A stretch of DNA of 28,000 nt from a virus: the IMG/VR virus record IMGVR_UViG_3300036846_000486, positions 1-28,000 of that record, one strand, 5' to 3'. The translations under genes were made by a program, and so were the position numbers. Positions 15,601 through 22,342 of this stretch are shown in pieces (position 1 is the stretch's first letter; every line of letters starts with the position of its first letter). The notes under the pieces are model-generated. The model did no database searches. It had not been told where the DNA came from and saw only the letters and a list, made by a program, of their open reading frames with translations.

Positions 15601-16872
15601 AGCCACCAGGGCGTTGGCGAAAAACGCCCGCTGCGGCGAGCCGAGGTAGTTGCACCAGATCTCGGGCAGCGGATTGCCCCAAATGCTGTCCGAGAGGATC
15701 GAGGTCGAGGTCACGGTCGAGCGGAAAAACCCGCCGATGATCCCGGTCCCGTTATCTTTGATCACCACGCTCTGCGGCTGCTCGGGATGGCCACCGAAGT
15801 ATTGACTCATGCCGTGCGCCAGACACCCGTTGGCCGAGGTGTAGAAGTAGTCGCAGGAAGTGGGATCGCCGCCGCTGCCCGCCGTCGAATACGGGCAGGG
15901 CGTGTAACCGGGCAGGATCGCCGTATTGAACGGCTTCCAGCATTGCCGGCTGACTGTGCGCGGCGGGTAGGCCTGCGTGATCGGATAGAGGCCATCGGAG
16001 CACTGCACGCTCATCACCGCCGAGCCGTCGATCTGCCAGGAGAGGATGACGCCTTTCCAAAGCTGAATCAGAGTGCCGGTGTTGACGTGGAAGAAACTCA
16101 GATCGATCTGCGCGAAGTCGATGGCGCAATCGTTGACCAGGGCCGACAGCGCCCGGTCCGCATTCCCGAATTTAAAGCTCACGTTCTCGGCCCGCCCGTC
16201 GATCGACTGCGACATGATCACATCGCCGGTTCCTGGAGCGCCGATGCCGATCAGGCGCGGCAGAAACGTGGTCGGAGACGGCGCGCCGGGGAAGCCGCTG
16301 AATACCGCGCGCCGGTCGCTGAAGTAGATATCCGGCACGCCGCCCGTCCGCACCTTGATGTGCACTAACGGAATAATGATCTGCACCTCGGAAGCGAGGG
16401 CCTGCGCCAGAGCGTCAGTCGGAAAACGCGTGACGACGGAGCTAACGGCGTAGGCCGGCGCTTTCGCCGGATCGAGGATCTCGAGGAACGTCAGGCCGGT
16501 CTGGGCGCGGTTCTGCAGTTCGGTGATGGAAAGTGGCGGCGCGTCGAAGATCACGGTGAAGTTGGTGAAGGTCTGGCGGTCATCGTTCGGGGCCGGGTAG
16601 ATGAACGACTGATACGGTCCTTGGACCTGGTCGTAGAAATTGAGCAGATCCGCGCGGTCGCAGGGATCGAGATCCGGCTTTGCAAACTGGAAGCGACGCG
16701 CTCCGGCGCCCACGGCATAGCGTTGCACCGAAAGAGTCGCGAGTTCACCAAACCTGTGTTCCACGATTTTCCAATCGCGCGTCATCCCGTAGCCGTACAG
16801 GCTCACTAGCGGAAACTTTGCGCCCGATTGGACCGGTGCCGGGACGGTGATTCTGCCGATGGTATCCGCCAT
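12631..16872 (-). CDS. Giant tail-tip protein with M-, L- and J-like regions, 1413 aa
   Basis: This is the central tail-tip/hub protein that likely replaces several separate lambda proteins. The region to ~150 (FQFAKPDLDPCDRADLLNFYDQV, then GPYQSFIYPAP) resembles minor tail domains of the gpM/DUF2460 type. Around residues 200-360 is a gpL/BR0599-like part with four spaced cysteines, C311, C326, C340 and C350, the last ahead of LAHGMSQYFGG. In lambda gpL such cysteines hold an iron-sulphur cluster. Residues ~700-930 look like the phage-tail_3/gpJ hub, including EFKPFRDWMNEILNCCLGYW and CFEFGKLKMGIRYS, then ISFKSTLLALNNEVGQVIDV. The last ~450 residues are beta-rich and of unknown role. The ATG at 16872 overlaps the last base of the M-like gene's stop. 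The fusion reading is inference from motif order. Confidence 0.85.
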   Translation of the reverse strand: MADTIGRITVPAPVQSGAKFPLVSLYGYGMTRDWKIVEHRFGELATLSVQRYAVGAGARRFQFAKPDLDPCDRADLLNFYDQVQGPYQSFIYPAPNDDRQTFTNFTVIFDAPPLSITELQNRAQTGLTFLEILDPAKAPAYAVSSVVTRFPTDALAQALASEVQIIIPLVHIKVRTGGVPDIYFSDRRAVFSGFPGAPSPTTFLPRLIGIGAPGTGDVIMSQSIDGRAENVSFKFGNADRALSALVNDCAIDFAQIDLSFFHVNTGTLIQLWKGVILSWQIDGSAVMSVQCSDGLYPITQAYPPRTVSRQCWKPFNTAILPGYTPCPYSTAGSGGDPTSCDYFYTSANGCLAHGMSQYFGGHPEQPQSVVIKDNGTGIIGGFFRSTVTSTSILSDSIWGNPLPEIWCNYLGSPQRAFFANALVAAVRDESDFEDVLGIVGAGPLGQFEGMSIQTNADGYKFIVAPMADGYPPQGFKVNGNLNITGYQPQLGLRESVGNDPAYLGKTPFEGVDAFSLGQGTPQRWDEQNLDYNYSNDGVKYSIIPYAAGTALCEIRYQKPSGTGLTPTTAESHNMSVPIRFGLTGSVFDASGNRTLSQGVINPFWVAANTYLRALGLGFADATTQLSYLVLDSITSTNGMGCADIADQWVDPIVGTAVAAYDITPSGQALQFFNLDLYNNTFTYQDTSNGQTVAMSLTAAETGGFIQLSSQPGKELQFQFQGALAEFKPFRDWMNEILNCCLGYWCFEFGKLKMGIRYSAVPTDSFTLGSMLYQSLTITPISPAFEYLKVSFANVELQWQNDLAEYQDKDHAAYYNRAGSPLTSDMRSVGCSTLSQGLRIAVSRTREEIGGIMRGVPYTDASGTLQPDVTTNAHIEWDNNKRISFKSTLLALNNEVGQVIDVQHPDLPTYPGAHPASRSGSNGAFAANTWPFRIEKYMLHSDYSVSILARSCVDSMYDLEVGPQPQGVGPRPLPVMYYPEPLGQWAPYQIQAGANDALYPNEWTFNLQQTFAYDGDGKLGTSAVLAGCLPVNQFVPNCGAPDCKKGSVSWSSTGGFIPGGTTLFVQICAAIVDSTGTVVQQYSPPSEILVLQVPVGTDTNTVTINNIKWPPVAALNAWVLFANEIEDLICGQRSGDGLPDSIAFNGPVARQTYSVPDYDVNILRLRAQVLIHGGVLGAGVDSLTSTTIVSHETIDTTGKDNWAGRVLAIIGRQQNGGYGPFAHFNITAWDAATGTYTLDRDPTVATTDVDAVQVGDIFAVCFLGADNSANPYVVGDPGIANSNNPTPFAGETPNDPNRIGRMIRVIKGKSRGMSAKIVSNTATAYTLDQPLPIDATSVWIVCDPGWNYHKDVVLNNADPSQTTNSAVEINNYHGLALLLEGVTIDNEGTIIDDADACVRMLFIPGVQGTTTMAA

Positions 16873-17312
16873 CAGGCCACCTCCACCAGCAGCAGCGAAG
16901 GGACCACATGCCGGCTAAGTTGCCCTTGCTGCGACCAATCGCCTCGAAAGAAACAGGTCACCCGGCCCTGCGTGTTATCGCCGGTCGGATCGAAGTTGGA
17001 GCCGATTTCCTGGCCGGGAAGCACGTCCCATGGATCGTAGAAATAGAACGGGTAGAGACCGCCCTGGACTGTCGTCTCCCAAAAGTTCCGCAACGTGGCC
17101 AGCTGCGCCGCGGTGAGCCGCTGCGCCTGCGCGTAGGTTCGCAGCCAGCGCGGCGCATTCACTCCGTCCTGAATCAGCGACTGCTCGATGGTGCCGTCGT
17201 TGTAGCTGGTCGAAAGCACTGGATACAGGCGGGTATCGACGAAGGACGCGCTCAACGACTTCGGGAACACAGTCCCGGCTGCGACCGTGGCTGGCGAGAG
17301 GTTATAAGGCAC
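16872..17312 (-). CDS. Minor tail protein (gpM/distal-tail-like), GTG start, 146 aa
   Basis: This minor tail protein is encoded directly after the tape measure, where lambda has M. The protein has 146 residues. LRNFWETTVQGGLYPFYFYDPWD is the typical core of these proteins, and CFFRGDWSQQGQ lies in the C-terminal barrel. It should connect the tube/tape-measure end to the tip. The start is GTG at 17310-17312, with AGGAGG at 17320-17325 and an ideal 7-nt spacing. This start region lies in a perfect 13-bp stem-loop (see 17304-17337), so translation may be controlled by RNA folding. The stop shares one base with the ATG of the tail-tip gene. No cleavage site or signal peptide is seen. Confidence 0.8.
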   Translation of the reverse strand: MPYNLSPATVAAGTVFPKSLSASFVDTRLYPVLSTSYNDGTIEQSLIQDGVNAPRWLRTYAQAQRLTAAQLATLRNFWETTVQGGLYPFYFYDPWDVLPGQEIGSNFDPTGDNTQGRVTCFFRGDWSQQGQLSRHVVPSLLLVEVA

Positions 17313-17337
17313 GGCAAAACCTCCTGCCGTGCCTTAT
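17304..17337 (-). promoter_or_regulatory. RNA hairpin with Shine-Dalgarno in loop and GTG start in stem
   Basis: ATAAGGCACGGCA (17304-17316) and TGCCGTGCCTTAT (17325-17337) are perfect 13-bp inverted repeats around an 8-nt loop. In the minus-strand mRNA the loop reads GGAGGTTT, exposing the ribosome binding site, while the GTG start codon of the M-like gene (17310-17312) is base-paired in the 3' arm. There is no U-tract after it, so it is not a standard terminator. It is a candidate translational control element. Confidence 0.8.
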
Positions 17338-17413
17338 TGCCTTACCTTGCCTTGCCCGAGCCGTGCCGTGCCCAGCCACGCCCAGCCTAACCGCGCGTCG
17401 CCTCGCCATGCCC
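17325..17413 (-). repeat. Degenerate pentanucleotide repeat (NGGCN on mRNA strand)
   Basis: Between the tape measure and M-like genes about 17 consecutive 5-nt units follow the pattern NGGCN on the transcribed-sense strand, for example GGGCA, TGGCG, AGGCG, CGGCA and AGGCA, with two small phase breaks. The block is non-coding and its 3' end merges into the stem of the M-gene hairpin. GG doublets every 5 nt could form two-layer G-quadruplexes or serve as a protein-binding tract. Confidence 0.75.
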
Positions 17414-17418
17414 AGGCT

Positions 17419-17430
17419 GAGAATATTCTC
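17419..17430. repeat. Perfect 12-bp palindrome GAGAATATTCTC
   Basis: A perfect dyad lies in the short non-coding gap just downstream of the tape measure stop. It is much more AT-rich than its surroundings. It could be a dimeric protein site or a small mRNA stem; it may also be chance. Confidence 0.5.
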
Positions 17431-17449
17431 CACCATAATTCACGCAACC

Positions 17450-20400
17450 TCAAGAGACGATAGTTCCCGGTTCGGACATCATGAGCGCCTGCGGCACCCG
17501 CCCGTTCGAGTTTTGCATCGCCGTCGCGTATTGCTGCTGCACCATGGAGGGGCTCACCACATTGCCCGCCAGGAACGAGGCTGCGTCCTGGCCCCCGATA
17601 TTCAGCGACAACTGCATTCCGCCGCCCGGTGCGCTCAGGACGTGCGTCGGCTGGCCACCGTAAACCGGCAGATTGGACGAGTAAGTATAGGGGTTGCCGT
17701 ACTGATAGGTGGCCTGCTGTTGAAGCATGCCGCCCGCTTCCACGAGCGATGCGCCGTGCGCTTGATCGAGGCCGGCTGGAAACTGATTCGCCTGCCCGGT
17801 TCCGGCTGCATAGACGCCGAGCATTTGACGCACTTGCGGCGAGCGCATCGCGACGCCCACGTTGCCGCCGAAGCTCTGCTGGGCGAGATTGGCGATCGCA
17901 TCCGCGGTCGCGTTGTTGATATTGATGTGGTATAGCTGACTCGCCAGACGCTTGACTTTGTTGCGCGGCGATTCCACGCCCGCAAGCATTTCCCCCAATC
18001 CGATGCCGAGGCCTGCGGCTGCGCCGATGCCCGCGCCGAGCGCGGTGCCGAAACCCGGCAGAATCATCGTGCCGATGCCCGCGCCGATGCCCGCGCCGCC
18101 AAGCGTGGATTCGAGCATGCCGCCAGCCGTCCCTTGCCGCGTGCCGAAGATTCCAGCCATAGCCAGCGGCATTCCTGCCGCCATATATAGGGACGCCATG
18201 CCTTGCGAACTCGCCACGGACCCGAAGGTGGTGGTACCCGGCAGGTCCGCGCCTTGTCCTGCGGCGGTGCCGATTCCGAAAGACTGCTTGAGGTTAGCGA
18301 TAGTCTTCGCCCAGTTCGCCGCCAGATTCACTCCGGCGCGCGTGGTTGCCGCCGCAGCGCCGCCGCCCGCGAATGGCGCGGTGCCGCCGGGACCGATGAT
18401 GCCCGCCATCCCAAGCGAGGCAAGCGCCTGCTGCGCCTGCGCCGCCTGCGATGCAAAATCCGGCATACCGACAGCCGGGGGCGGGGGACCATATGCTCCT
18501 GGAACCCCGGGCGCATATGCTTCTGCAGGAGGCAAAGGGTATCCCGGCGCCATGAAAGCCGGAAAATCTGCACCAGCGATGGGGACGCTCACAGGACCCA
18601 AAGCGATGCGCGGCTCAGGTCCGGTTAATTGCGCCATCCGGTTCGCTTCACCCTGGCCGTCAAACCCTACTGTAGAACTGGCGCGCGCCGGCGTGTAGAT
18701 ATCCGGCGGCGCCATCGGCGCCCGCGGCGGCATCCCGCGCATCAGCAGCGTGGTTAGAATGCCGCCGCTACGGGCGATCTGCGCCTCGGGCTGTCCGTAG
18801 CCCGCCGCCTGGGTAGCGATCTGCCCCAGCTCCGTGCTGAAGATGTTCCGCGCCTCGCCCAACAACTCTTTCTTGAATATGTCGGCGATCGCCTTGCCGA
18901 TGTCCTTCGACTTGCCGGTGAGCGCATCGAAGATTTGATCGAACAGGCTCTTGAAGTTGTCGAAAACGCGTTTCTGATCTTCGATGATGGCGTCGTTCGC
19001 TTTCTTCCAGCCCTGCAGCCGATAGACCTGTTCCTCGTCCATAGCCTTCTCGTTGATCACCTTCTGCTTGGCTAGCATCTCCTGCCGGCGATCCTCGATG
19101 GCCTGATCTACGTTCAACCCCGCTTTTACCCACTCATCGCGATGCGCGTTCAACGCCGCTTTCTGTTGATCAAATGTATCTTGCAGCCGTTGATACTCCA
19201 GCCGCTTTACAGTCTCAGCGGATTCGACGCGTAACTGCGTAATGCGGTCGATCCCGGCAACCTTTTTGCGAAGGTCCTGTTCATCCAGAGCTTCGATGTA
19301 TGCGATCTGAGCGTCGTAGGAACCTTTGGTTTTCTGGATCTCATATTTGGCGCTCTCGTCGATCATGGTCTGTTGTTTCTTGAACCGTGCAGCCTCGATT
19401 TCCGCCGTTTTGCCCGACTCCAGCGCATCCTTAATCGCCTGTTGCTGCCCCGTGGTGAGGAACTTGATCTTGTCTTGCAGGTCGGCGAACAACTGCGTGT
19501 ACTTGATCTCGACCGCTTCGACAGGCGAGGCCAGCGCCTTCAAGAGCGTCTGCTGCGCGGTGGTCGCCGTCTTTTGCACCTCGGCCAGCAGTTTCTGGAA
19601 TAACTCCTCCTGCTTCTCTGGGTCGATGATGTTGCCCGCTGCAATTTTGTCCGGGTGAAAGATCTTGTTCAGCGCGTCGGTGAAGCCTTTGCCTTTGGCT
19701 ACCAATTCGTCGAACTGCCCTTTGAGCCCGTCTACAAAAGTTTTTACCTGCGGCACTGTTTTGTAGAGGATGGTTCCGATTCCCGCGATGCCCCCTACCA
19801 CCGTGAGAATTTCCGGCAGCAGCCCGATGAGGCCGGCGATAACGCCGATGAGTGGCGTGAAGATCGCCGCAAGCGCCGCGAAAGCGGTTGCCGCAGCGAG
19901 CACCGCCGCCCCGATAGCGCCCCATTTAACGATGGCGTCTTTCGTCGGTTCATCCAACGCTTCCAACGCCTTGATGAGGCCCCCGATCGGCGCCAGAACC
20001 TTCTCGATATCCCCGGCCAGTTTGGCGAACGCAGGTCCGAACCCCTCAGGACCGAATAGTTCCGCAAAGGCGCTCTCGGCGGCGTCGCCCAGGTTTTTGA
20101 ACGCGAGCGAGGCGTCATCGAGCATTTTGCCGAACCCCGTCCTGCCCATGTTCTCGGTGAGCACGCGGATGGTCTGCATGGGTTCGAACAGTCCCTCTTT
20201 AATCGCCTGCTGCACGTCTCCCTTGGCAATCGGGATCTTGAGGGACTTTTCAAGTTCAGCTTGAAACGCTTTCATGACAGGCACGCCCTCGGCGGGCAGC
20301 TTGCGCATTATGTCCATCGCGCCGACGACATTCTTTTCCATGATTCGCCCGAAGAGCGTCACAATGCTGTTCACGTCCTCGATCGTGCCGCCCATCGCGG

Positions 20401-20857
20401 CCACCTGGTCGGTGATGGCGCGGATCACGGTCGGCACCTGTTTGGCGTTCATGCCGAATGCGAGCAACTCCCGCGCCGTCTCTTGCAGTTCCCTGAAGTG
20501 AAACGGGCTTTGCGCGGCGATGATGCGCACCTGCTCAATCACTTTGCGGGCCTCTTCCGCGCTTCCGGCAAACAGCGTGATGGCCTGCCGCGCGCGGCTG
20601 TACTCGCTTGCGGTCTGAATTACGCCCGCGAGCATGCGCGTCAACCCCAGGCCGGCCAGCGCCGTGGTCAGTTCGGCAAAGGCGCGCGTTGTCTGCTGAA
20701 CCGATACCTGAACCGTCGAGAGCGCCTGCGTAGTCTGCTTGGAGCTCTTCTCGGCGGTCGGGCCGGTGCTCGCGATGGCCTGGTTCAGCGCGTTGACGTT
20801 CTGCTGCGCGCTGCTGCTGTTGAGGTCGACCTGGATGTAGATGTTGTTAGCGGCCAT
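17450..20857 (-). CDS. Tail tape measure protein, 1135 aa
   Basis: The tape measure sets tail length, occupies the tube lumen and is ejected with the DNA. The N-terminal ~300 residues carry the usual tape-measure domain (DLNSSSAQQNVNALNQAI, SEYSRARQAITLFAGS, ELQETARELLAFGM, RIMEKNVVGAMDIMRKLPAEG). Residues ~305-365 are strongly hydrophobic (GAAVLAAATAFAALAAIF and PLIGVIAGLIGLLPEI). Residues ~395-660 form a charged coiled-coil rod. A Gly/Ala/Pro-rich part follows, and residues ~915-959 form a glycine zipper (GAGIGAGIGTMILPGFG and similar) suited to membrane insertion. At a rough 1.5 angstrom per residue the tail would be about 170 nm if the whole protein is extended; that figure is an estimate from the family rule. 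The start overlaps the end of the GT frame by 11 nt, as expected for tape measure genes after G-T. Confidence 0.93.
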   Translation of the reverse strand: MAANNIYIQVDLNSSSAQQNVNALNQAIASTGPTAEKSSKQTTQALSTVQVSVQQTTRAFAELTTALAGLGLTRMLAGVIQTASEYSRARQAITLFAGSAEEARKVIEQVRIIAAQSPFHFRELQETARELLAFGMNAKQVPTVIRAITDQVAAMGGTIEDVNSIVTLFGRIMEKNVVGAMDIMRKLPAEGVPVMKAFQAELEKSLKIPIAKGDVQQAIKEGLFEPMQTIRVLTENMGRTGFGKMLDDASLAFKNLGDAAESAFAELFGPEGFGPAFAKLAGDIEKVLAPIGGLIKALEALDEPTKDAIVKWGAIGAAVLAAATAFAALAAIFTPLIGVIAGLIGLLPEILTVVGGIAGIGTILYKTVPQVKTFVDGLKGQFDELVAKGKGFTDALNKIFHPDKIAAGNIIDPEKQEELFQKLLAEVQKTATTAQQTLLKALASPVEAVEIKYTQLFADLQDKIKFLTTGQQQAIKDALESGKTAEIEAARFKKQQTMIDESAKYEIQKTKGSYDAQIAYIEALDEQDLRKKVAGIDRITQLRVESAETVKRLEYQRLQDTFDQQKAALNAHRDEWVKAGLNVDQAIEDRRQEMLAKQKVINEKAMDEEQVYRLQGWKKANDAIIEDQKRVFDNFKSLFDQIFDALTGKSKDIGKAIADIFKKELLGEARNIFSTELGQIATQAAGYGQPEAQIARSGGILTTLLMRGMPPRAPMAPPDIYTPARASSTVGFDGQGEANRMAQLTGPEPRIALGPVSVPIAGADFPAFMAPGYPLPPAEAYAPGVPGAYGPPPPAVGMPDFASQAAQAQQALASLGMAGIIGPGGTAPFAGGGAAAATTRAGVNLAANWAKTIANLKQSFGIGTAAGQGADLPGTTTFGSVASSQGMASLYMAAGMPLAMAGIFGTRQGTAGGMLESTLGGAGIGAGIGTMILPGFGTALGAGIGAAAGLGIGLGEMLAGVESPRNKVKRLASQLYHININNATADAIANLAQQSFGGNVGVAMRSPQVRQMLGVYAAGTGQANQFPAGLDQAHGASLVEAGGMLQQQATYQYGNPYTYSSNLPVYGGQPTHVLSAPGGGMQLSLNIGGQDAASFLAGNVVSPSMVQQQYATAMQNSNGRVPQALMMSEPGTIVS

Positions 20858-21787
20858 GCTGTTTCTTCATCAGGTCGCCCTGATAGCGGGCGCGCTCCTC
20901 GGAGAGAACGCGCAGCAACAAAAACTCCGGGTACGAAATCTCCTGGAGGCTAACCGTCACTCCCGCCCGCAGCGCGAAATCGAGGGTCAGCGTCTGCTGG
21001 ATCAGTTGACCCTTGGGCGAAGCCAGATAGTCGTCGAGCAGCGTGGCGGGACATTCCTCGCAGCGCCCGCCGGTTCCCTCCTGCCACGCATACGGGCATT
21101 CGTCGGCGCCGGGGCAAAGCTCGTCGCGGCGCATCATGCGGTGCAGGATGAAGCGCGGCGACGGCGATTCCGGCCAGCCGCCGCCGGCTAAAAATTTCCC
21201 TCGCCATAGTTCGCCGACGCCTCGTTCTCTATCGCCTGGATGACCGCGCGGATCGCCACGTCCTTGTAGATGATCGGCACCGGCCCCTCGCGCCCTTCGA
21301 CGCGCCCGCCGCACTTATCCCATAGCGCGGCGCTCGACTCCATGCTGGTGCGGATCTCCTGCACGTTGTTGGGGAGCGACATCAGCTTGTTGGTCTTTTG
21401 CAGCGCGCGGATCTCGTCCATGTTCGGAATGCGGACGGTGTGTTTGGCCTCGCCCGCCAGCGTCTCAAGCTGCACCTCCGCGTCGTCATCGCGCAACTCG
21501 ACATTCATCACCGTGCAGCGGTTGATTTGTTTAATGAGGAACGAGGCCTCGCCCACCGTGAGCGCCGGCGCGCCGTCCATTTTAATGGACTCATATAGCT
21601 TGGCGTCGGCGTCGCCCGTTTCGAGATCGCTCTGACCTACGCCCCGGCCAAAATTGCGCTGAAACAGCTTGGTTCGCTTATGGTGCGCGCTCCACTCCTG
21701 ATCGGAGGGCCAGCGGACGACGATATCCCGCTTGCCTTCTTTGGTGCGAAACCCGCCGATCGTTACCGTAAAGTCTGGCTCAAACAT
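20847..21787 (-). CDS. Tail assembly chaperone GT, -1 frameshift fusion (~313 aa)
   Basis: This is the longer chaperone predicted from a -1 ribosomal frameshift at the end of G. The downstream frame (to 20847) lies in the -1 phase relative to G. It overlaps G's end and has no ribosome site of its own; the first usable ATG, near 21137, has no Shine-Dalgarno sequence. After the slip the protein reads ...GEGKFLAGGGWPES and continues for about 115 residues. This T part has a Cys cluster (LCPGADECPYAW ... RCEECP) that might bind zinc, and then LQEISYPEFLLLRVLSEERARYQ. In lambda, GT binds the tape measure through T and the tube protein through G, and neither ends up in the virion. This gene pair occupies the exact lambda position between tube and tape measure genes. 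Frameshift efficiency is unknown. Confidence 0.78.
21188..21787 (-). CDS. Tail assembly chaperone G (unshifted product), 199 aa
   Basis: G is the normal-frame product, 199 residues, starting MFEPDFTVTIGGFRTKEGKR and ending ...ASANYGEGNF. It contains mixed alpha/beta sequence with VRIPNMDEIRALQKTNKLMS in the second half and no signal or membrane segment. Gene order (tube, G, T, tape measure) and the slippery site two codons before its stop identify it as the lambda G counterpart, although direct sequence similarity to gpG is not obvious by eye. GGGATAA sits just before the ATG at 21787. The gene starts only after the plus-strand moron, so the polycistronic mRNA must read through ~550 nt of antisense gene. 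Confidence 0.8.
   Translation of the reverse strand: MFEPDFTVTIGGFRTKEGKRDIVVRWPSDQEWSAHHKRTKLFQRNFGRGVGQSDLETGDADAKLYESIKMDGAPALTVGEASFLIKQINRCTVMNVELRDDDAEVQLETLAGEAKHTVRIPNMDEIRALQKTNKLMSLPNNVQEIRTSMESSAALWDKCGGRVEGREGPVPIIYKDVAIRAVIQAIENEASANYGEGNF
21191..21200 (-). other. Programmed -1 frameshift slippery sequence (GGGAAATTTT)
   Basis: On the coding strand the last codons of G are GAG GGA AAT TTT TAG. G-GGA-AAT fits the X-XXY-YYZ rule and differs from lambda's G-GGA-AAG only in the last base. The overlapping A-AAT-TTT also fits the rule, so two consecutive slip options exist. The stop codon follows immediately. Downstream GC-rich sequence (GGCGGC pairing with GCCGTC) could form a stimulatory stem. 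Confidence 0.78.
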
Positions 21788-21880
21788 GGTTTATCCCATT
21801 CATCCGGCAGCACTTAGGGCACTCGCATACAATGGTATTGTTATGTACGGATTCAGATTTCTTGCTACCGGAAGCACCCA

Positions 21881-22342
21881 ATGAAAGGCTGTTTGGGTTG
21901 TCTTGGCATTCTTTTGTTTTCGGCTATGTTGGTCACTGTTGGCACTTATATTTGGCGCGTAAGGAATCCCGCCGAGGCTGCGGATTATGATGCCCGTGAG
22001 GCGAAGATTGACCGGGAGAATGCCGCGCGACGGGCACGCCTGGCCCGCGACCCGCTTGCCGGCGACGAATTCAAGATGTGTAAACTGCTCGAAGACAACG
22101 TGCGGGACAGGCTCGTCGCTCCCTCCACGGCAGACTTCGAAAGCTGCGTCTGGCATCAGCCGATCACCTACAAAGGCAGCGGCGTTTATGACGGCGGCTT
22201 CTATGTCGATGCCCAGAACGGATTCGGCGCCAAGATCCGCAGCTATTGGACGGGAACAGTGACTGAAACCAAGGACAGTCCCGATCCCGCCGATAGGCAC
22301 TTTACCTACAAGATCGATTCTCTGGAAGAGTTGCCGCATTAA
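21881..22342 (+). CDS. Moron-like membrane-anchored protein, opposite strand, 153 aa
   Basis: This 153-residue gene is transcribed against the structural operon, between the tube and chaperone genes. Residues ~5-25 (CLGCLGILLFSAMLVTVGTYIW) form one transmembrane segment. A charged linker rich in Arg, Glu and Ala follows. The C-terminal domain carries VRDRLVAPSTADFESCVW and a later YVDAQNGFGAKIRSYW; I recognise the APSTA.F ... YVDAQN.FG pattern from many unannotated membrane-linked bacterial and prophage proteins. Function is unknown; superinfection exclusion or envelope change in the lysogen is a hypothesis. GGAAG lies 7 nt before the ATG, and a possible -10 (TACAAT) lies at 21828-21833. Its TAA and the tube gene's TAA are the two strands of one TTAA (22339-22342). 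The 5' part uses more AT-rich codons than its neighbours. Confidence 0.78.
   Translation: MKGCLGCLGILLFSAMLVTVGTYIWRVRNPAEAADYDAREAKIDRENAARRARLARDPLAGDEFKMCKLLEDNVRDRLVAPSTADFESCVWHQPITYKGSGVYDGGFYVDAQNGFGAKIRSYWTGTVTETKDSPDPADRHFTYKIDSLEELPH

Noticed and set aside
14713-16368. A 551-codon open frame on the plus strand inside the tail-tip gene
   Set aside because: Its product is Arg/Ala/Asp-rich with no motif or ribosome site, while the opposite strand encodes clear tail-tip motifs. Long antisense frames are expected in GC-rich DNA.
21037-21137. Independent start for the T frame
   Set aside because: The ATG near 21137 has no Shine-Dalgarno sequence, and the slippery site gives a better explanation.
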